NCBI RefSeq assembly: GCF_009663775.1
Contig: NZ_RDBR01000001.1
Span: 1-64,000, forward strand
Length of the DNA: 64,000 nucleotides
Reading direction: 5' to 3'
Source of the DNA: Lactobacillus sp. 0.1XD8-4
GTDB lineage: Bacteria; Bacillota; Bacilli; Lactobacillales; Lactobacillaceae
This document shows positions 46,923 through 56,036 of this stretch, in pieces (the first letter of the stretch is position 1; every line of letters begins with the position of its first letter). A program made the translations under genes and the position numbers. The notes beneath the pieces are model-generated. The model made no database searches, was not told where the DNA came from, and saw only the letters and a program-made list of their open reading frames with translations.

Positions 46923-49331
46923 ATGAAAATTAATCAATTTAGTATCACTACAACCACACCACAACAGCGTCGGCAGGAATTAATGTCAATCCGCTTACTA
47001 AGAAAAAACGAGGAAAACAAACTAACGCCCAACGCAATGTGGGAAACATTATTGGCACGCATTCATATGGCAAGTAACCAGCCTATTGTAACTAAACAGT
47101 GGCTGCATGACCTTTTAGCTACTCCCGATCTGGCACTTGATGACTGGTTTGATAAACAAGAGCCGCTCACCAACAGTATCTTTTATCTCGTTGCGTTACA
47201 ATTACTCGAATTTGAAGCTGCTGTTGATTTTGACATTGCAGATCCCCTAACAATGGTTAAGCAGACGGGCCTCCCAACCGAATACCATCAACAATGGACA
47301 ACTGCTAATGTCATCGACGCCTTTTACCTCCTATTAAATACTCATGGAAAAAACGGGCAATCGCTCATCGATCATTTAACTGCCAAAGGTTTTATGGCAT
47401 GGACTTATCAATTACCGCCTGAACAAAAGCCCTTATATTTTAACGGGAAACCCCTTGCCTGTTTTGACCCTGCTAAATTTATCCGCGAAGTTGTCTACAT
47501 TGAAACAGATATGGATACAGATTTTGATGGTAAAGCAGACTTAGTTAAAGCCGAAATTATGCGGCCGCTTGAATCAGATCATGGGTTAAAAGTACCCGCA
47601 GTATTTACAGCCAGTCCTTATAATCAAGGAACTAATGACGAATGGGGAGAAAAGGCAACCCATAATGTCAACATTCCACTGACCCACAAATCAACTAATT
47701 ATCATGCTCCTGCTGAAGAAAAGTTTCCAACCACTTTTTCTTATCAACAAGTGACTGGTCAAGCCCACCATGCAACAGAGACTTTTAGTACGACCCCTGC
47801 CTATACACTAAATAATTACCTTGCAGTTCGCGGATACGCAATTGTCTATGCTGCTGGGATTGGTACTAAAGACTCCGATGGTCTCCAAACCTGCGGCTCA
47901 CCTGAACAAACTAATTCAATGAAAGCAGTGGTTGAATGGCTTCACGGTGACCGTCATGCATTTACTGATCGTAACAGTGGGACAGAAATTCAAGCTAACT
48001 GGTGTAACGGCAAAGTCGCCATGACTGGCCGATCATATCTGGGAACCCTTGCTACCGCCGTTGCTACTACTGGCGTTGCCGGACTTGAAGCAATTATTAG
48101 TGAGGCAGCTATTTCTAGTTGGTATGATTATTACCGTGAAAATGGTCTTGTCCGTGCTCCAGGCGGTTTCCAAGGTGAAGACGCTGATGTCCTTGCTGAT
48201 GAAACATTCAGCCGAACTAAGCGGCCTGCTGACTACCGAAGAATCGAAAAAACGAATACTAAGTACATTAACAAAATGCAAGCCGCTATGGATAGAAAGA
48301 GCGGCAATTATAACGCCTTTTGGGATAATCGAAATTATCGTCATGATTTTGCTAACATTAAAGCTGCTGTAATGATGGTTCACGGTTTAAATGATACCAA
48401 TGTTCGTCCTAGTAATGTTAAGGCCCTATATGACAGCCTTCAAAAGTTGCCTGTAACGAGTAAAATTATTTTGCATCAAGGGCAGCATATTTATATCAAT
48501 GCTTTTCGGTCGCTTGATTTCTCTGACATGGTTAACCTATGGCTCGCTAATAAACTGTGGGGACAAGAGAATTATGCTGATGTAACTTTACCAAAAGTCC
48601 TTGTCCAAGATAACAGCAATCCCGAAACTTGGAATACTTATCGCCAATGGACAGCAGGAAAAAAGCACGAGTACCAATTTAATGACCAACGTTTGACGGC
48701 AATCCAAGGACTTGGTATTCAAAGTTTTAGCGATTATCAGCCTGAAGAAAAGTATTTAAAGTGGTGCCAAAACCCTCATGAATGGGCAAAAGCACTCATT
48801 AAGGATAATGGGCAGTTTAGTCGGCATTTTGTCAGCGTTCCAACTGAAACTGACATAATTCTACGCGGAACACCAACCGTAACGTTAAAAGTTGCTTCTT
48901 CCAAAAACTATGGCATGATTAGTGCCCGCCTTGTTGATTTTGGGAACGGAAAACGGTTAACAACTTCTCCTGTCCTTTTTAATCGTAACGGCCTTGAACT
49001 TGGCTATCACTGGAAGACTGACGACCTCCGTGAATTCAAGCTTCAAAAGTCATCCACCACTGATAAGATAATCGCAAGCGGACATATTAACTTACAAAAT
49101 CGTCATACTCCCGCACAAGTTGATAACCTAACTGCTAATCAATTTGTTACGGTTAAGTTCAACTTGCAGCCAATTTTCCATCGCCTGGTCGCTGGTCATC
49201 AATTAGGGTTAATTATTTATAGTACCGATTATGAATATACACTTCGTGGCAATGAGCGAATCGAGTATCAACTAGACCTCGCTGGGTGTCACCTTAATAT
49301 TCCTGGTGTATCTCTGGACAATGATCAATAA
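46923..49331 (+). CDS. pepX: Xaa-Pro dipeptidyl-peptidase (PepX)
   Basis: 802 residues from the ATG at 46,923, six bases after GAGGTG. Cytosolic serine peptidase of family S15 that removes X-Pro dipeptides, important for casein-type peptides. N-terminal helical domain, then the alpha/beta hydrolase with the nucleophile GRSYLGTLA, the aspartate in VHGLNDTNVRPSN and the histidine in LHQGQHI; a C-terminal jelly-roll domain ends the chain. Followed 90 bases on by pepI, also proline-specific. Confidence 0.96.
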   Translation: MKINQFSITTTTPQQRRQELMSIRLLRKNEENKLTPNAMWETLLARIHMASNQPIVTKQWLHDLLATPDLALDDWFDKQEPLTNSIFYLVALQLLEFEAAVDFDIADPLTMVKQTGLPTEYHQQWTTANVIDAFYLLLNTHGKNGQSLIDHLTAKGFMAWTYQLPPEQKPLYFNGKPLACFDPAKFIREVVYIETDMDTDFDGKADLVKAEIMRPLESDHGLKVPAVFTASPYNQGTNDEWGEKATHNVNIPLTHKSTNYHAPAEEKFPTTFSYQQVTGQAHHATETFSTTPAYTLNNYLAVRGYAIVYAAGIGTKDSDGLQTCGSPEQTNSMKAVVEWLHGDRHAFTDRNSGTEIQANWCNGKVAMTGRSYLGTLATAVATTGVAGLEAIISEAAISSWYDYYRENGLVRAPGGFQGEDADVLADETFSRTKRPADYRRIEKTNTKYINKMQAAMDRKSGNYNAFWDNRNYRHDFANIKAAVMMVHGLNDTNVRPSNVKALYDSLQKLPVTSKIILHQGQHIYINAFRSLDFSDMVNLWLANKLWGQENYADVTLPKVLVQDNSNPETWNTYRQWTAGKKHEYQFNDQRLTAIQGLGIQSFSDYQPEEKYLKWCQNPHEWAKALIKDNGQFSRHFVSVPTETDIILRGTPTVTLKVASSKNYGMISARLVDFGNGKRLTTSPVLFNRNGLELGYHWKTDDLREFKLQKSSTTDKIIASGHINLQNRHTPAQVDNLTANQFVTVKFNLQPIFHRLVAGHQLGLIIYSTDYEYTLRGNERIEYQLDLAGCHLNIPGVSLDNDQ

Positions 49332-49421
49332 ATGTTTCATATGAAACCAAGCTAGTTTTAGCAGAATCCTTATAATTGCGGTAGAATGAATAATATGCAC
49401 AATTAAAGGAGAGATTTGAGA

Positions 49422-50333
49422 ATGAAACAAGGAACTAAAATTATCACCCTCGATAATGGTTATCATCTCTGGACAAATACACAAGGTGACGGCAATATTC
49501 ATTTGTTAGCTCTTCATGGTGGTCCAGGTGGCAATCATGAATATTGGGAAGATGCTGCTGAACAGTTAAAAAAGCAAGGACTAGATGTACAGGTAACAAT
49601 GTATGATCAACTTGGTTCACTCTACTCTGACCAACCAGACTATTCAGATCCTGAAATTGCAAAGAAGTACCTGACTTATGAATATTTTCTTGATGAAGTT
49701 GATGAAGTACGAGAAAAGTTAGGCCTCGATAACTTCTACTTAATCGGACAAAGCTGGGGAGGATTACTCGTCCAAGAGTATGCTGTTAAATACGGTCAAC
49801 ACCTTAAAGGAGCAATTATTTCATCGATGGTTGATGAGATTGACGAATATGTTGACCACGTTAATGCATTACGTGATCAAACACTTTCCACTGAAGACGT
49901 TGCTTTTATGAAAGAATGTGAGGATAACGACGACTACAGTAATCCAAAGTATCAACAATTAGTTCAAGTAATGAACGAACAATATGTTGATCGTAAACAG
50001 CCATCTAAGCTTTACCATCTTAAAGACCTCGGTGGAGATGCAGTCTATAACGTTTTCCAAGGCGACAACGAATTTGTTATCACAGGAAAACTTAAAGGCT
50101 GGCACTTCCGCGATCAATTAAAGAATATTAAAGTTCCTACTTTAATTACCTTTGGTGAACACGAGACAATGCCTGTTGATACTGCTAAAACGATGAATAA
50201 GCTCATTCCTAACTCTAAACTCGTTACAACTCCAAATGGTGGTCATCACCATATGGTTGATAACCCTGACGTTTACTATAAACACCTTGCTGATTTTATC
50301 CGCGACGTTGAAAACAATAATTTTAATAAATAA
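49422..50333 (+). CDS. pepI: Proline iminopeptidase (PepI)
   Basis: 303 residues from the ATG at 49,422 with GGAGAG upstream. Alpha/beta hydrolase of family S33: oxyanion motif HGGPGGNHEYW, nucleophile GQSWGG, aspartate/glutamate region FGEHETMP and histidine in NGGHHHM. Releases N-terminal proline from peptides and complements PepX. Could also hydrolyse other N-terminal residues (tricorn-factor-like). Confidence 0.92.
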   Translation: MKQGTKIITLDNGYHLWTNTQGDGNIHLLALHGGPGGNHEYWEDAAEQLKKQGLDVQVTMYDQLGSLYSDQPDYSDPEIAKKYLTYEYFLDEVDEVREKLGLDNFYLIGQSWGGLLVQEYAVKYGQHLKGAIISSMVDEIDEYVDHVNALRDQTLSTEDVAFMKECEDNDDYSNPKYQQLVQVMNEQYVDRKQPSKLYHLKDLGGDAVYNVFQGDNEFVITGKLKGWHFRDQLKNIKVPTLITFGEHETMPVDTAKTMNKLIPNSKLVTTPNGGHHHMVDNPDVYYKHLADFIRDVENNNFNK

Positions 50334-50346
50334 TGAGCTATTAGCG

Positions 50347-50500
50347 AGGGGCTGTGACATAAGTCTCCTATATAGTTGAAAATGCTACAGCGCAGTACAC
50401 AAAGGGACTCTAGCGTTCGGAAAATCCGAACACTAGAGTCCTCTTTGTGCTTGCGGGGGTTCGAAAACGAACTAGCAAGCTAGTTCTGTCTCACTCCCTC
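50347..50500. repeat. Intergenic palindromic repeat, family A, copy 2
   Basis: Nearly identical to 30,301-30,463, with the long stem at 50,398-50,449 and the GAACTAG-CAAG-CTAGTTC palindrome. The end GGGGCTGTGACATAAG and CTGTCTCACTCCC resemble terminal inverted repeats. It can end pepI transcription, but its sequence conservation goes beyond terminator needs. Confidence 0.8.
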
Positions 50501-50502
50501 TA

Positions 50503-50640
50503 CCATTTTAACGAACCACGGCAAGATAACGTGACAAATAACCCCAAGGCTTGGGTCTAAGGACGGCTGATAATCAGCTCGCGACGGGTTTCCTAGCTTA
50601 GTCCACCGCCTTGTCGAGAAGGTTATTTCCTACTCACTTT
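50503..50640. repeat. Intergenic repeat, family B, copy 1
   Basis: Begins TTTTAACGAACCAC and ends GAGAAGGTTATTTCC; AAATAACC and GGTTATTT are inverted near the ends. The same framework, with a shorter middle, returns at 58,219-58,295. Inner part holds GC-rich palindromes. Directly abuts family A. Confidence 0.7.
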
Positions 50641-50884
50641 TTGCTTTAATAGCAGTATTTATGAAACTCTCAAATTATTTATTAATAATCTATGAATCAT
50701 GTTTTAAAAAAATCTTAATTAGCACTAAAAAATCAAATGGATATGATACGATATTTATACGATAAATAGCGAAGGAATGATTAAAGCAAAAACTTGATAT
50801 GGCTTCACTGATGTTGTTTCTCTTAAAGTGCGGGAGCTTTAAGAATAGTTACTTTACTAAGTTATATTTATTCAAAGGGGAAAA

Positions 50885-53548
50885 ATGAAAGAAAAATATC
50901 AATTAACTACCGATGAGGTAAAAAAGGAATATCAATTAACTGAATTTACAGAAGGACTTAAAGAAACGACTGTCCAGAAAAGACTGGCGGAGGACGGGCA
51001 TAATGTAATCGAAGTTAAGCCAACGCCAAAATGGAAAATGTTTCTTCGGCAGTTTAATAACATCGTTATCTACATTTTATTAGTAGCGACCCTATTGACT
51101 ATTTTGATTGGGCACTATACTGATGCGATTGTTATTGGTGCTGTAGTAATCCTTAATTCGTTAATTGGTTATTTCCAAGAATCTAGTGCCGCTAATGCAT
51201 TAGCAAAGATTAAAGAAATGATGGCACAACATGCTACTGTCTACCGTGATGGCAAGCGTCAAGATATCAATGCTGCCGATTTGGTTCGTGGAGATGTAGT
51301 CTTCTTAGAAGCAGGTGACAATGTCCCAGCAGATTTACGAATTGTCTCTGCTGACAACTTACGGATTGAAGAATCAGCATTAACTGGTGAAACTAATTCA
51401 GTAATCAAAACAGATGAAGCGATTACTGACGAAGATGTTCCATTAGCCGATCGGGTCGATATGGCCTATGCTTCTACTTCCGTAACTAGCGGAAGCGGCC
51501 TTGGGGTTGTTGTTGCAACTGGGGAACACACAGAAATTGGGAAAATTTCGCAAGAAGTTGCGCAAATCAAGCCAAAGAAGACCCCGCTAACAAAAGAAAT
51601 CGATCATGTTGGTAAAATTGTTTCTTATATTACAATTACCGCTTCTGTGATTGTTTTTATCGTTGGTTTCTTCCTCAAAATATACTCCCTACCAGCGCTT
51701 GCACTTGCTGTTGTCGCAATGCTTGTAGGGGCTATTCCAGAAGGTTTACCAGCAATTACTTCTGTTATCCTTGCGTTTGGTATTAGCAAAATGGCAAAAG
51801 AACATAAAACAATCATTAAATCAATGCCAGCCGTTGAAACTCTTGGATCGGTTGATGTGATTGCTACTGATAAAACTGGTACTCTTACTAAAAATGAGAT
51901 GACTGCAATCGAACTCTGGGTTGGTAATCAGCATTATACGGTAACGGGAACTGGATATGCGCCTAATGGACAAATTCTATTAAACCAAAAACCGGCTCCC
52001 ATTAATCACGAACTAAAATTATTCTTAGAAGCTGGTTATCAAGCTAATGATACTGTTTTGACTGATGAGGATGGTAATTGGCATATCAATGGCGAACCTA
52101 CCGACGGTGCCTTTTTAACTCTTTACCACAAAGCTTTTGGTGCAAAGTATGAATCTCCGTACAAGGCAATTGACCTTTTACCGTTTGACTCTGATTATCG
52201 TTATATTGCAGAATTAACGCGCGATCCAGAGAATGATAAACAAGTTATTTTTGTTAAAGGTTCTCCTGATAAGCTCTTTGAGATGGCAGCTAAAGAAGAT
52301 CCACAGTTTGACACTGCCAAATGGCAAAAACGGGTTGACGATTGGTCAAAGGCTGGTAAACGGGTAATCGCTGTCGGGTATCAACCAGTTAATGGTGAAA
52401 ACTTAATGGAAGTTGAACACGATCACCTTTATAACGGAATTCACCTGCTTGGATTAGCCGCCCTCCAAGATGCTCCTCGTGAAGAAGTAATCGTTGCCTT
52501 AAAGCAAATGAATCGTGCGGGCGTATCTGTCAAAATGATTACAGGGGACGACCCGCAAACAGCTTGGGCAATCGGAAAACAATTAGGTTTAACTAATGGC
52601 CCAATCCATGCAATTACTGGTGCACAATGGGATAAACTTTCTACCGCTGAACGGGAAGAAGCTGCTTTATCAAACCAAGTTTTTGCCCGAACAACCCCAC
52701 AAAACAAACTTGAAATTGTGGAAGCGTTGCAAAATCGTCAAAAAATTACCGCAATGGTGGGGGACGGAGTTAATGATGCTCCAGCGCTTAAAAAAGCCGA
52801 TATCGGGATTTCAATGGGAATCAAAGGGACTGATGTGGCTAAAGATGCGGCCGATATGATCCTCGGTAACGATAACTTTGCTGTTATGGCTGCCGTTATC
52901 AAAGAAGGTCGGCGGATTTATGATAATATCAAAAAGAGTATCCTCTTCTTATTACCAACATCATTTGCTGAAGGATTAGTTGTTGCCTTCTCAATTCTTA
53001 CTGGACAACAAGTTCCGCTACAACCAGCACAATTGTTATGGATTAACTTAATTGCCGCAATCACAATTCAATTTGCATTCGTCTTTGAAAAAGCTGAAGA
53101 AGGAATTATGGATCGATCACCACGACCAGTTACGCAAAGATTGATGAACCGACATGATTTAATTCAAATGGGTTACGTCTCTGCTTTGATGGCAATCTTT
53201 GCCCTTATTGGTTACGAATGGTTTATTAATTCTGGAGCTGATGTAGTTAATGCAACTACAATGATGGTCAATACGATTGTTATAAGCAAAGCTTTCTACT
53301 TCTTTAGTATCCGGACTGAACATTATGGACTTAAAGAGATTGGTAATATTGGTAAAAAAGCCTGGGGAGTAATTGGATTAATGGTCCTTTTCCAGTTAAT
53401 CTTCACCTATGTTCCATTTATGCAGATGGCATTCCACGTTACCAGCATTAGCCTAATGGAATGGTTAGCTGTTATCATTTTCTCCTGTCTGATCTTCTTA
53501 TGTACTGAATCAGACAAGATGGTTAGATTCCGGCTAAATAGACGTTAA
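50885..53548 (+). CDS. P-type cation-transporting ATPase (P2, Ca2+/Mn2+-like)
   Basis: 887 residues, complete. N-terminal cation-ATPase domain (GLKETTVQKRLAEDGHN), actuator motif LTGET, TM4 ion site GAIPEGLP, phosphorylation DKTGTLTKNE, nucleotide-binding KGSPD, hinge MVGDGVNDAPALKKADIG. Ten membrane helices. The PEGLP motif and C-terminal six-helix domain place it with calcium or manganese pumps (PMR1/YoaB-like); the ion is not certain. AAAGGGG lies four bases before the ATG. Its long leader may have regulatory structure. Confidence 0.92.
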   Translation: MKEKYQLTTDEVKKEYQLTEFTEGLKETTVQKRLAEDGHNVIEVKPTPKWKMFLRQFNNIVIYILLVATLLTILIGHYTDAIVIGAVVILNSLIGYFQESSAANALAKIKEMMAQHATVYRDGKRQDINAADLVRGDVVFLEAGDNVPADLRIVSADNLRIEESALTGETNSVIKTDEAITDEDVPLADRVDMAYASTSVTSGSGLGVVVATGEHTEIGKISQEVAQIKPKKTPLTKEIDHVGKIVSYITITASVIVFIVGFFLKIYSLPALALAVVAMLVGAIPEGLPAITSVILAFGISKMAKEHKTIIKSMPAVETLGSVDVIATDKTGTLTKNEMTAIELWVGNQHYTVTGTGYAPNGQILLNQKPAPINHELKLFLEAGYQANDTVLTDEDGNWHINGEPTDGAFLTLYHKAFGAKYESPYKAIDLLPFDSDYRYIAELTRDPENDKQVIFVKGSPDKLFEMAAKEDPQFDTAKWQKRVDDWSKAGKRVIAVGYQPVNGENLMEVEHDHLYNGIHLLGLAALQDAPREEVIVALKQMNRAGVSVKMITGDDPQTAWAIGKQLGLTNGPIHAITGAQWDKLSTAEREEAALSNQVFARTTPQNKLEIVEALQNRQKITAMVGDGVNDAPALKKADIGISMGIKGTDVAKDAADMILGNDNFAVMAAVIKEGRRIYDNIKKSILFLLPTSFAEGLVVAFSILTGQQVPLQPAQLLWINLIAAITIQFAFVFEKAEEGIMDRSPRPVTQRLMNRHDLIQMGYVSALMAIFALIGYEWFINSGADVVNATTMMVNTIVISKAFYFFSIRTEHYGLKEIGNIGKKAWGVIGLMVLFQLIFTYVPFMQMAFHVTSISLMEWLAVIIFSCLIFLCTESDKMVRFRLNRR

Positions 53549-53562
53549 TAGTAAATTAAGGG

Positions 53563-53670
53563 GGGGCTGTCCCATCAGTCTCCTATATAGTAAAAACTCT
53601 ATAGCGCATACACAAAAGGGGGGCGTGAAGATGAAGTCGTAAATGACTTCTATCACGCTCCCTTTTTAGC
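53563..53670. repeat. Diverged family A repeat with terminator
   Basis: Starts GGGGGGCTGTCCCATCAGTCTCCTATATAG-like, matching the left border of copy 2, then a different stem: GGGCGTGAAGATGAAGTC pairs with GACTTC-TATCACGCTCCC (53,618-53,662), ending in TTTTT. It terminates the P-type ATPase gene. Confidence 0.65.
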
Positions 53671-53686
53671 CGACATTATTATATTT

Positions 53687-55060
53687 TTATTTTAATTTTT
53701 TATCTTCTAATCGCAATTCAGCCAACCATTTTGAATGCTTTTCTTCATAGCTGCGATCAGTTTTAATAAAGAAGTAAGCGCCAGCAGCAGCCACTGCAAT
53801 TACAGTTCCCACTAATAATGTCTTCGCCGTAAAGTTTGTCACCATATAGCAAGAAACTAAGAGTGCCAATACTGGAATTAAATATTTCCCGGGTAATTTG
53901 AAGCCATGAGTTGGATATTCATTGCTGTGTTCAAATTTTATAACTGCTAAAATTGAAGGAACATACTGAATAAATGAGGCTAACACTGTACAGCTAACCA
54001 GGAAAAGATAACTTTGAGTAGCGAATAATGCCGAAAGAATTGAAGTAAGGATAATTCCGACCCAAGGGGCATCATGCTTATTCTTCTTACCAATAAATTT
54101 GGGGAGCATCCCGTGTTCGTTAGCCATCGACGCAATTAGCGACGGTGTATTAAATGATGCTGAAAAGGCAACCCCAAAGATACTTACAAGCATTCCAAAG
54201 ATAATAAAGGCATAACCCCATTTACCGATTGCAAGGCCTAATGCATTAGCTAATGGCGTCGAGTAACCGCCCAATTTTGTTCCGGCCAGCCCAACTGCAA
54301 CAATCATCATTAATGCATCCAAAATTGTGACACTAACCATTACTGCAATTAGTACTCGTGGAATATTCTTTTCTGGGTTATTCATTTGCTTAGCAGCGAT
54401 TGGCAGAAAAGAAAAGCCAGTAAATAAGTAAAAAATCGGTGTAAATGCTGCGCCAAAATGGTGAAGAAACGGCATCGGTCCCCTTAAGGCTGCCTGTGGA
54501 ATAATCGGTGAAAAGTTTGCCTTATGGATAAAGAAAACCCCGACTACAATAAAAATAATTAATGTTAAAATCTTTGCAGCCGCTGAAATATTATTAACTA
54601 ACTTTACAAGGCTTCGGCCAAAAAAGTTAATAAGTGCAAATAGGAGAATTAAACCGAATGCCCCAATACCATAAATGAATGGTTTGTTAAAAATTGGTAG
54701 AAAGCTTTTGAGAGTTGTTAATAGAGCAACAATTTCAGCAGAAAGCGTACAACAGCCTAAGAACCACGTAAAAATGCCTAATTCATATCCAGTAAATCTT
54801 CCAAATGCATGATAAGAATATAACCATGCTGCTCCTGAGCCCGTAAACCGGCTTGAAAGATCCGCATAACACAATGCAATCATCGAAACGGTAATTGCAG
54901 TACATAGCAAAACAGCAACAGCAGATAGGTTCATGTCACGATAAATAACGGATGGAAGCAAGAATGTTCCTGAACCGATAACACCATTAATTCCTAAAAA
55001 GTAAATCGACATAAATGACAGTTTTTTAGGTACAGACTTTTGACTAGCGATAGTAATCAC
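53687..55060 (-). CDS. APC-family amino acid permease, second
   Basis: About 453-457 residues, 12 membrane helices; TM1 motif GINGVIGSGTFLLPS and TM6 FTGFSFLPIAAKQMNNPEKNI. Related to amino acid/polyamine permeases; substrate unknown. Start is uncertain: the GTG at 55,060 overlaps the GGGGTGA that would serve as ribosome site for the ATC at 55,051, giving MASQKSVPKKLSF, a typical N-terminus. Converges on the P-type ATPase. Confidence 0.85.
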   Translation of the reverse strand: MITIASQKSVPKKLSFMSIYFLGINGVIGSGTFLLPSVIYRDMNLSAVAVLLCTAITVSMIALCYADLSSRFTGSGAAWLYSYHAFGRFTGYELGIFTWFLGCCTLSAEIVALLTTLKSFLPIFNKPFIYGIGAFGLILLFALINFFGRSLVKLVNNISAAAKILTLIIFIVVGVFFIHKANFSPIIPQAALRGPMPFLHHFGAAFTPIFYLFTGFSFLPIAAKQMNNPEKNIPRVLIAVMVSVTILDALMMIVAVGLAGTKLGGYSTPLANALGLAIGKWGYAFIIFGMLVSIFGVAFSASFNTPSLIASMANEHGMLPKFIGKKNKHDAPWVGIILTSILSALFATQSYLFLVSCTVLASFIQYVPSILAVIKFEHSNEYPTHGFKLPGKYLIPVLALLVSCYMVTNFTAKTLLVGTVIAVAAAGAYFFIKTDRSYEEKHSKWLAELRLEDKKLK

Positions 55061-55223
55061 CCCACATAAAATTATAATTCCATTTATATTGTAGTCGTCT
55101 TTGAACGAAAAGGTAAATTATCAGCTACCAATCTCTAAAATAATTTATTTTTATAATGTTGTACTGATAAGTAGTGTTATACAATGTGTTTGTACTTATT
55201 TTTAATAAAAGGATTGGATAGAA

Positions 55224-55871
55224 ATGCCACAAAAAATTACTAACTTTATTTTCGATATCGACGGAACCTTGATTGATACGTTAGACATGTATATGCCAGC
55301 GATGATTGATACGTTAGCCAAACACGGGCATCCGGTGGCTCCCGATAAGATAGAACAAACAAAACACGACTTATTTGGTATTACTGGACAAGATGCTCTT
55401 CGTCTTGCTGGAATTAGCGAGGATGAGATTCCGGCTGTTCAAAAAGACTGGTTTGAACTCTCCTATAAACGACTTGACCAAGTTAAAGTTATCGATGGAA
55501 TCCCAGAAATGCTCAACTCACTTGCTAAACGCAATGACACTCAACTTGCAATCGCCACTTCAAAATTAGCAGATGAATATCAAAAATATTTTGTCGAGAA
55601 GTATGACTTTGCAAAATTATTTAAGGTTGCTATCACATCTGCGGATACTAAAAAGCATAAGCCCAGTCCTGACCCCATCTTAGCAGCAATGAAACGCATG
55701 AATGCTATTCCCGAAAAAACAGTATACGTTGGCGATACAATTAACGATTTAAAAGCCGCCCATGCTGCGGGAATAAAATTTGCTGGGGCACTATATTCCT
55801 CAGCCAATCCAGATAATATCAAAAATGCTGATTTCCCATTGAATAAGCCCAGTGACCTCTTAGAAATCTAA
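55224..55871 (+). CDS. HAD-superfamily phosphatase, phosphoglycolate-phosphatase type
   Basis: 215 residues. Motif I FDIDGTLIDT, cap helix region, motif II IATSK, motif III lysine near KKHKPSPDPI, motif IV VGDTINDLKAA. Removes phosphate from a small substrate; family names (Gph, PpaX) are not distinguishable here. Followed by a strong palindromic terminator. Confidence 0.88.
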   Translation: MPQKITNFIFDIDGTLIDTLDMYMPAMIDTLAKHGHPVAPDKIEQTKHDLFGITGQDALRLAGISEDEIPAVQKDWFELSYKRLDQVKVIDGIPEMLNSLAKRNDTQLAIATSKLADEYQKYFVEKYDFAKLFKVAITSADTKKHKPSPDPILAAMKRMNAIPEKTVYVGDTINDLKAAHAAGIKFAGALYSSANPDNIKNADFPLNKPSDLLEI

Positions 55872-55890
55872 AATTGGGGGGGAGGAGCAT

Positions 55891-55940
55891 AAAAAGAGCG
55901 CTAATATTCGGACTGTCCGAACACTAGCGCTCGCTTTTTT
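55891..55940. terminator. Palindromic terminator related to repeat family A
   Basis: AAAAAGAGCGCTA pairs with TAGCGCTCGCTTTTTT around an inner TTCGGACTGTCCGAA palindrome, the same inner design (ATTCGGA/TCCGAACA) as in family A. The preceding GGGGGGGAGGAGC border is also similar. Confidence 0.75.
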
Positions 55941-56036
55941 ATCTCTGTTACACTTATAAAAATAAAGGGTCGAGAAAAAATTTCGCTTTATTAATGTCAA
56001 AAGCATTAAAGACTTTTCATTTTAAGAGTTTCTTCT

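Larger units (their letters stand above)
50334..50884. other. Repeat-rich intergenic region before the P-type ATPase
   Basis: 550 bases with no gene. It holds a copy of repeat family A (50,347-50,500), directly followed by repeat family B (50,503-50,640), then an AT-rich leader of the ATPase gene with a perfect small hairpin CTTAAAG/CTTTAAG (50,822-50,843). A yybP-ykoY manganese riboswitch was sought and not found. Confidence 0.7.

Noticed and set aside
50640-50884. yybP-ykoY manganese riboswitch before the P-type ATPase
   Set aside because: The conserved internal-loop sequences of that motif are not present; only a simple hairpin is visible.
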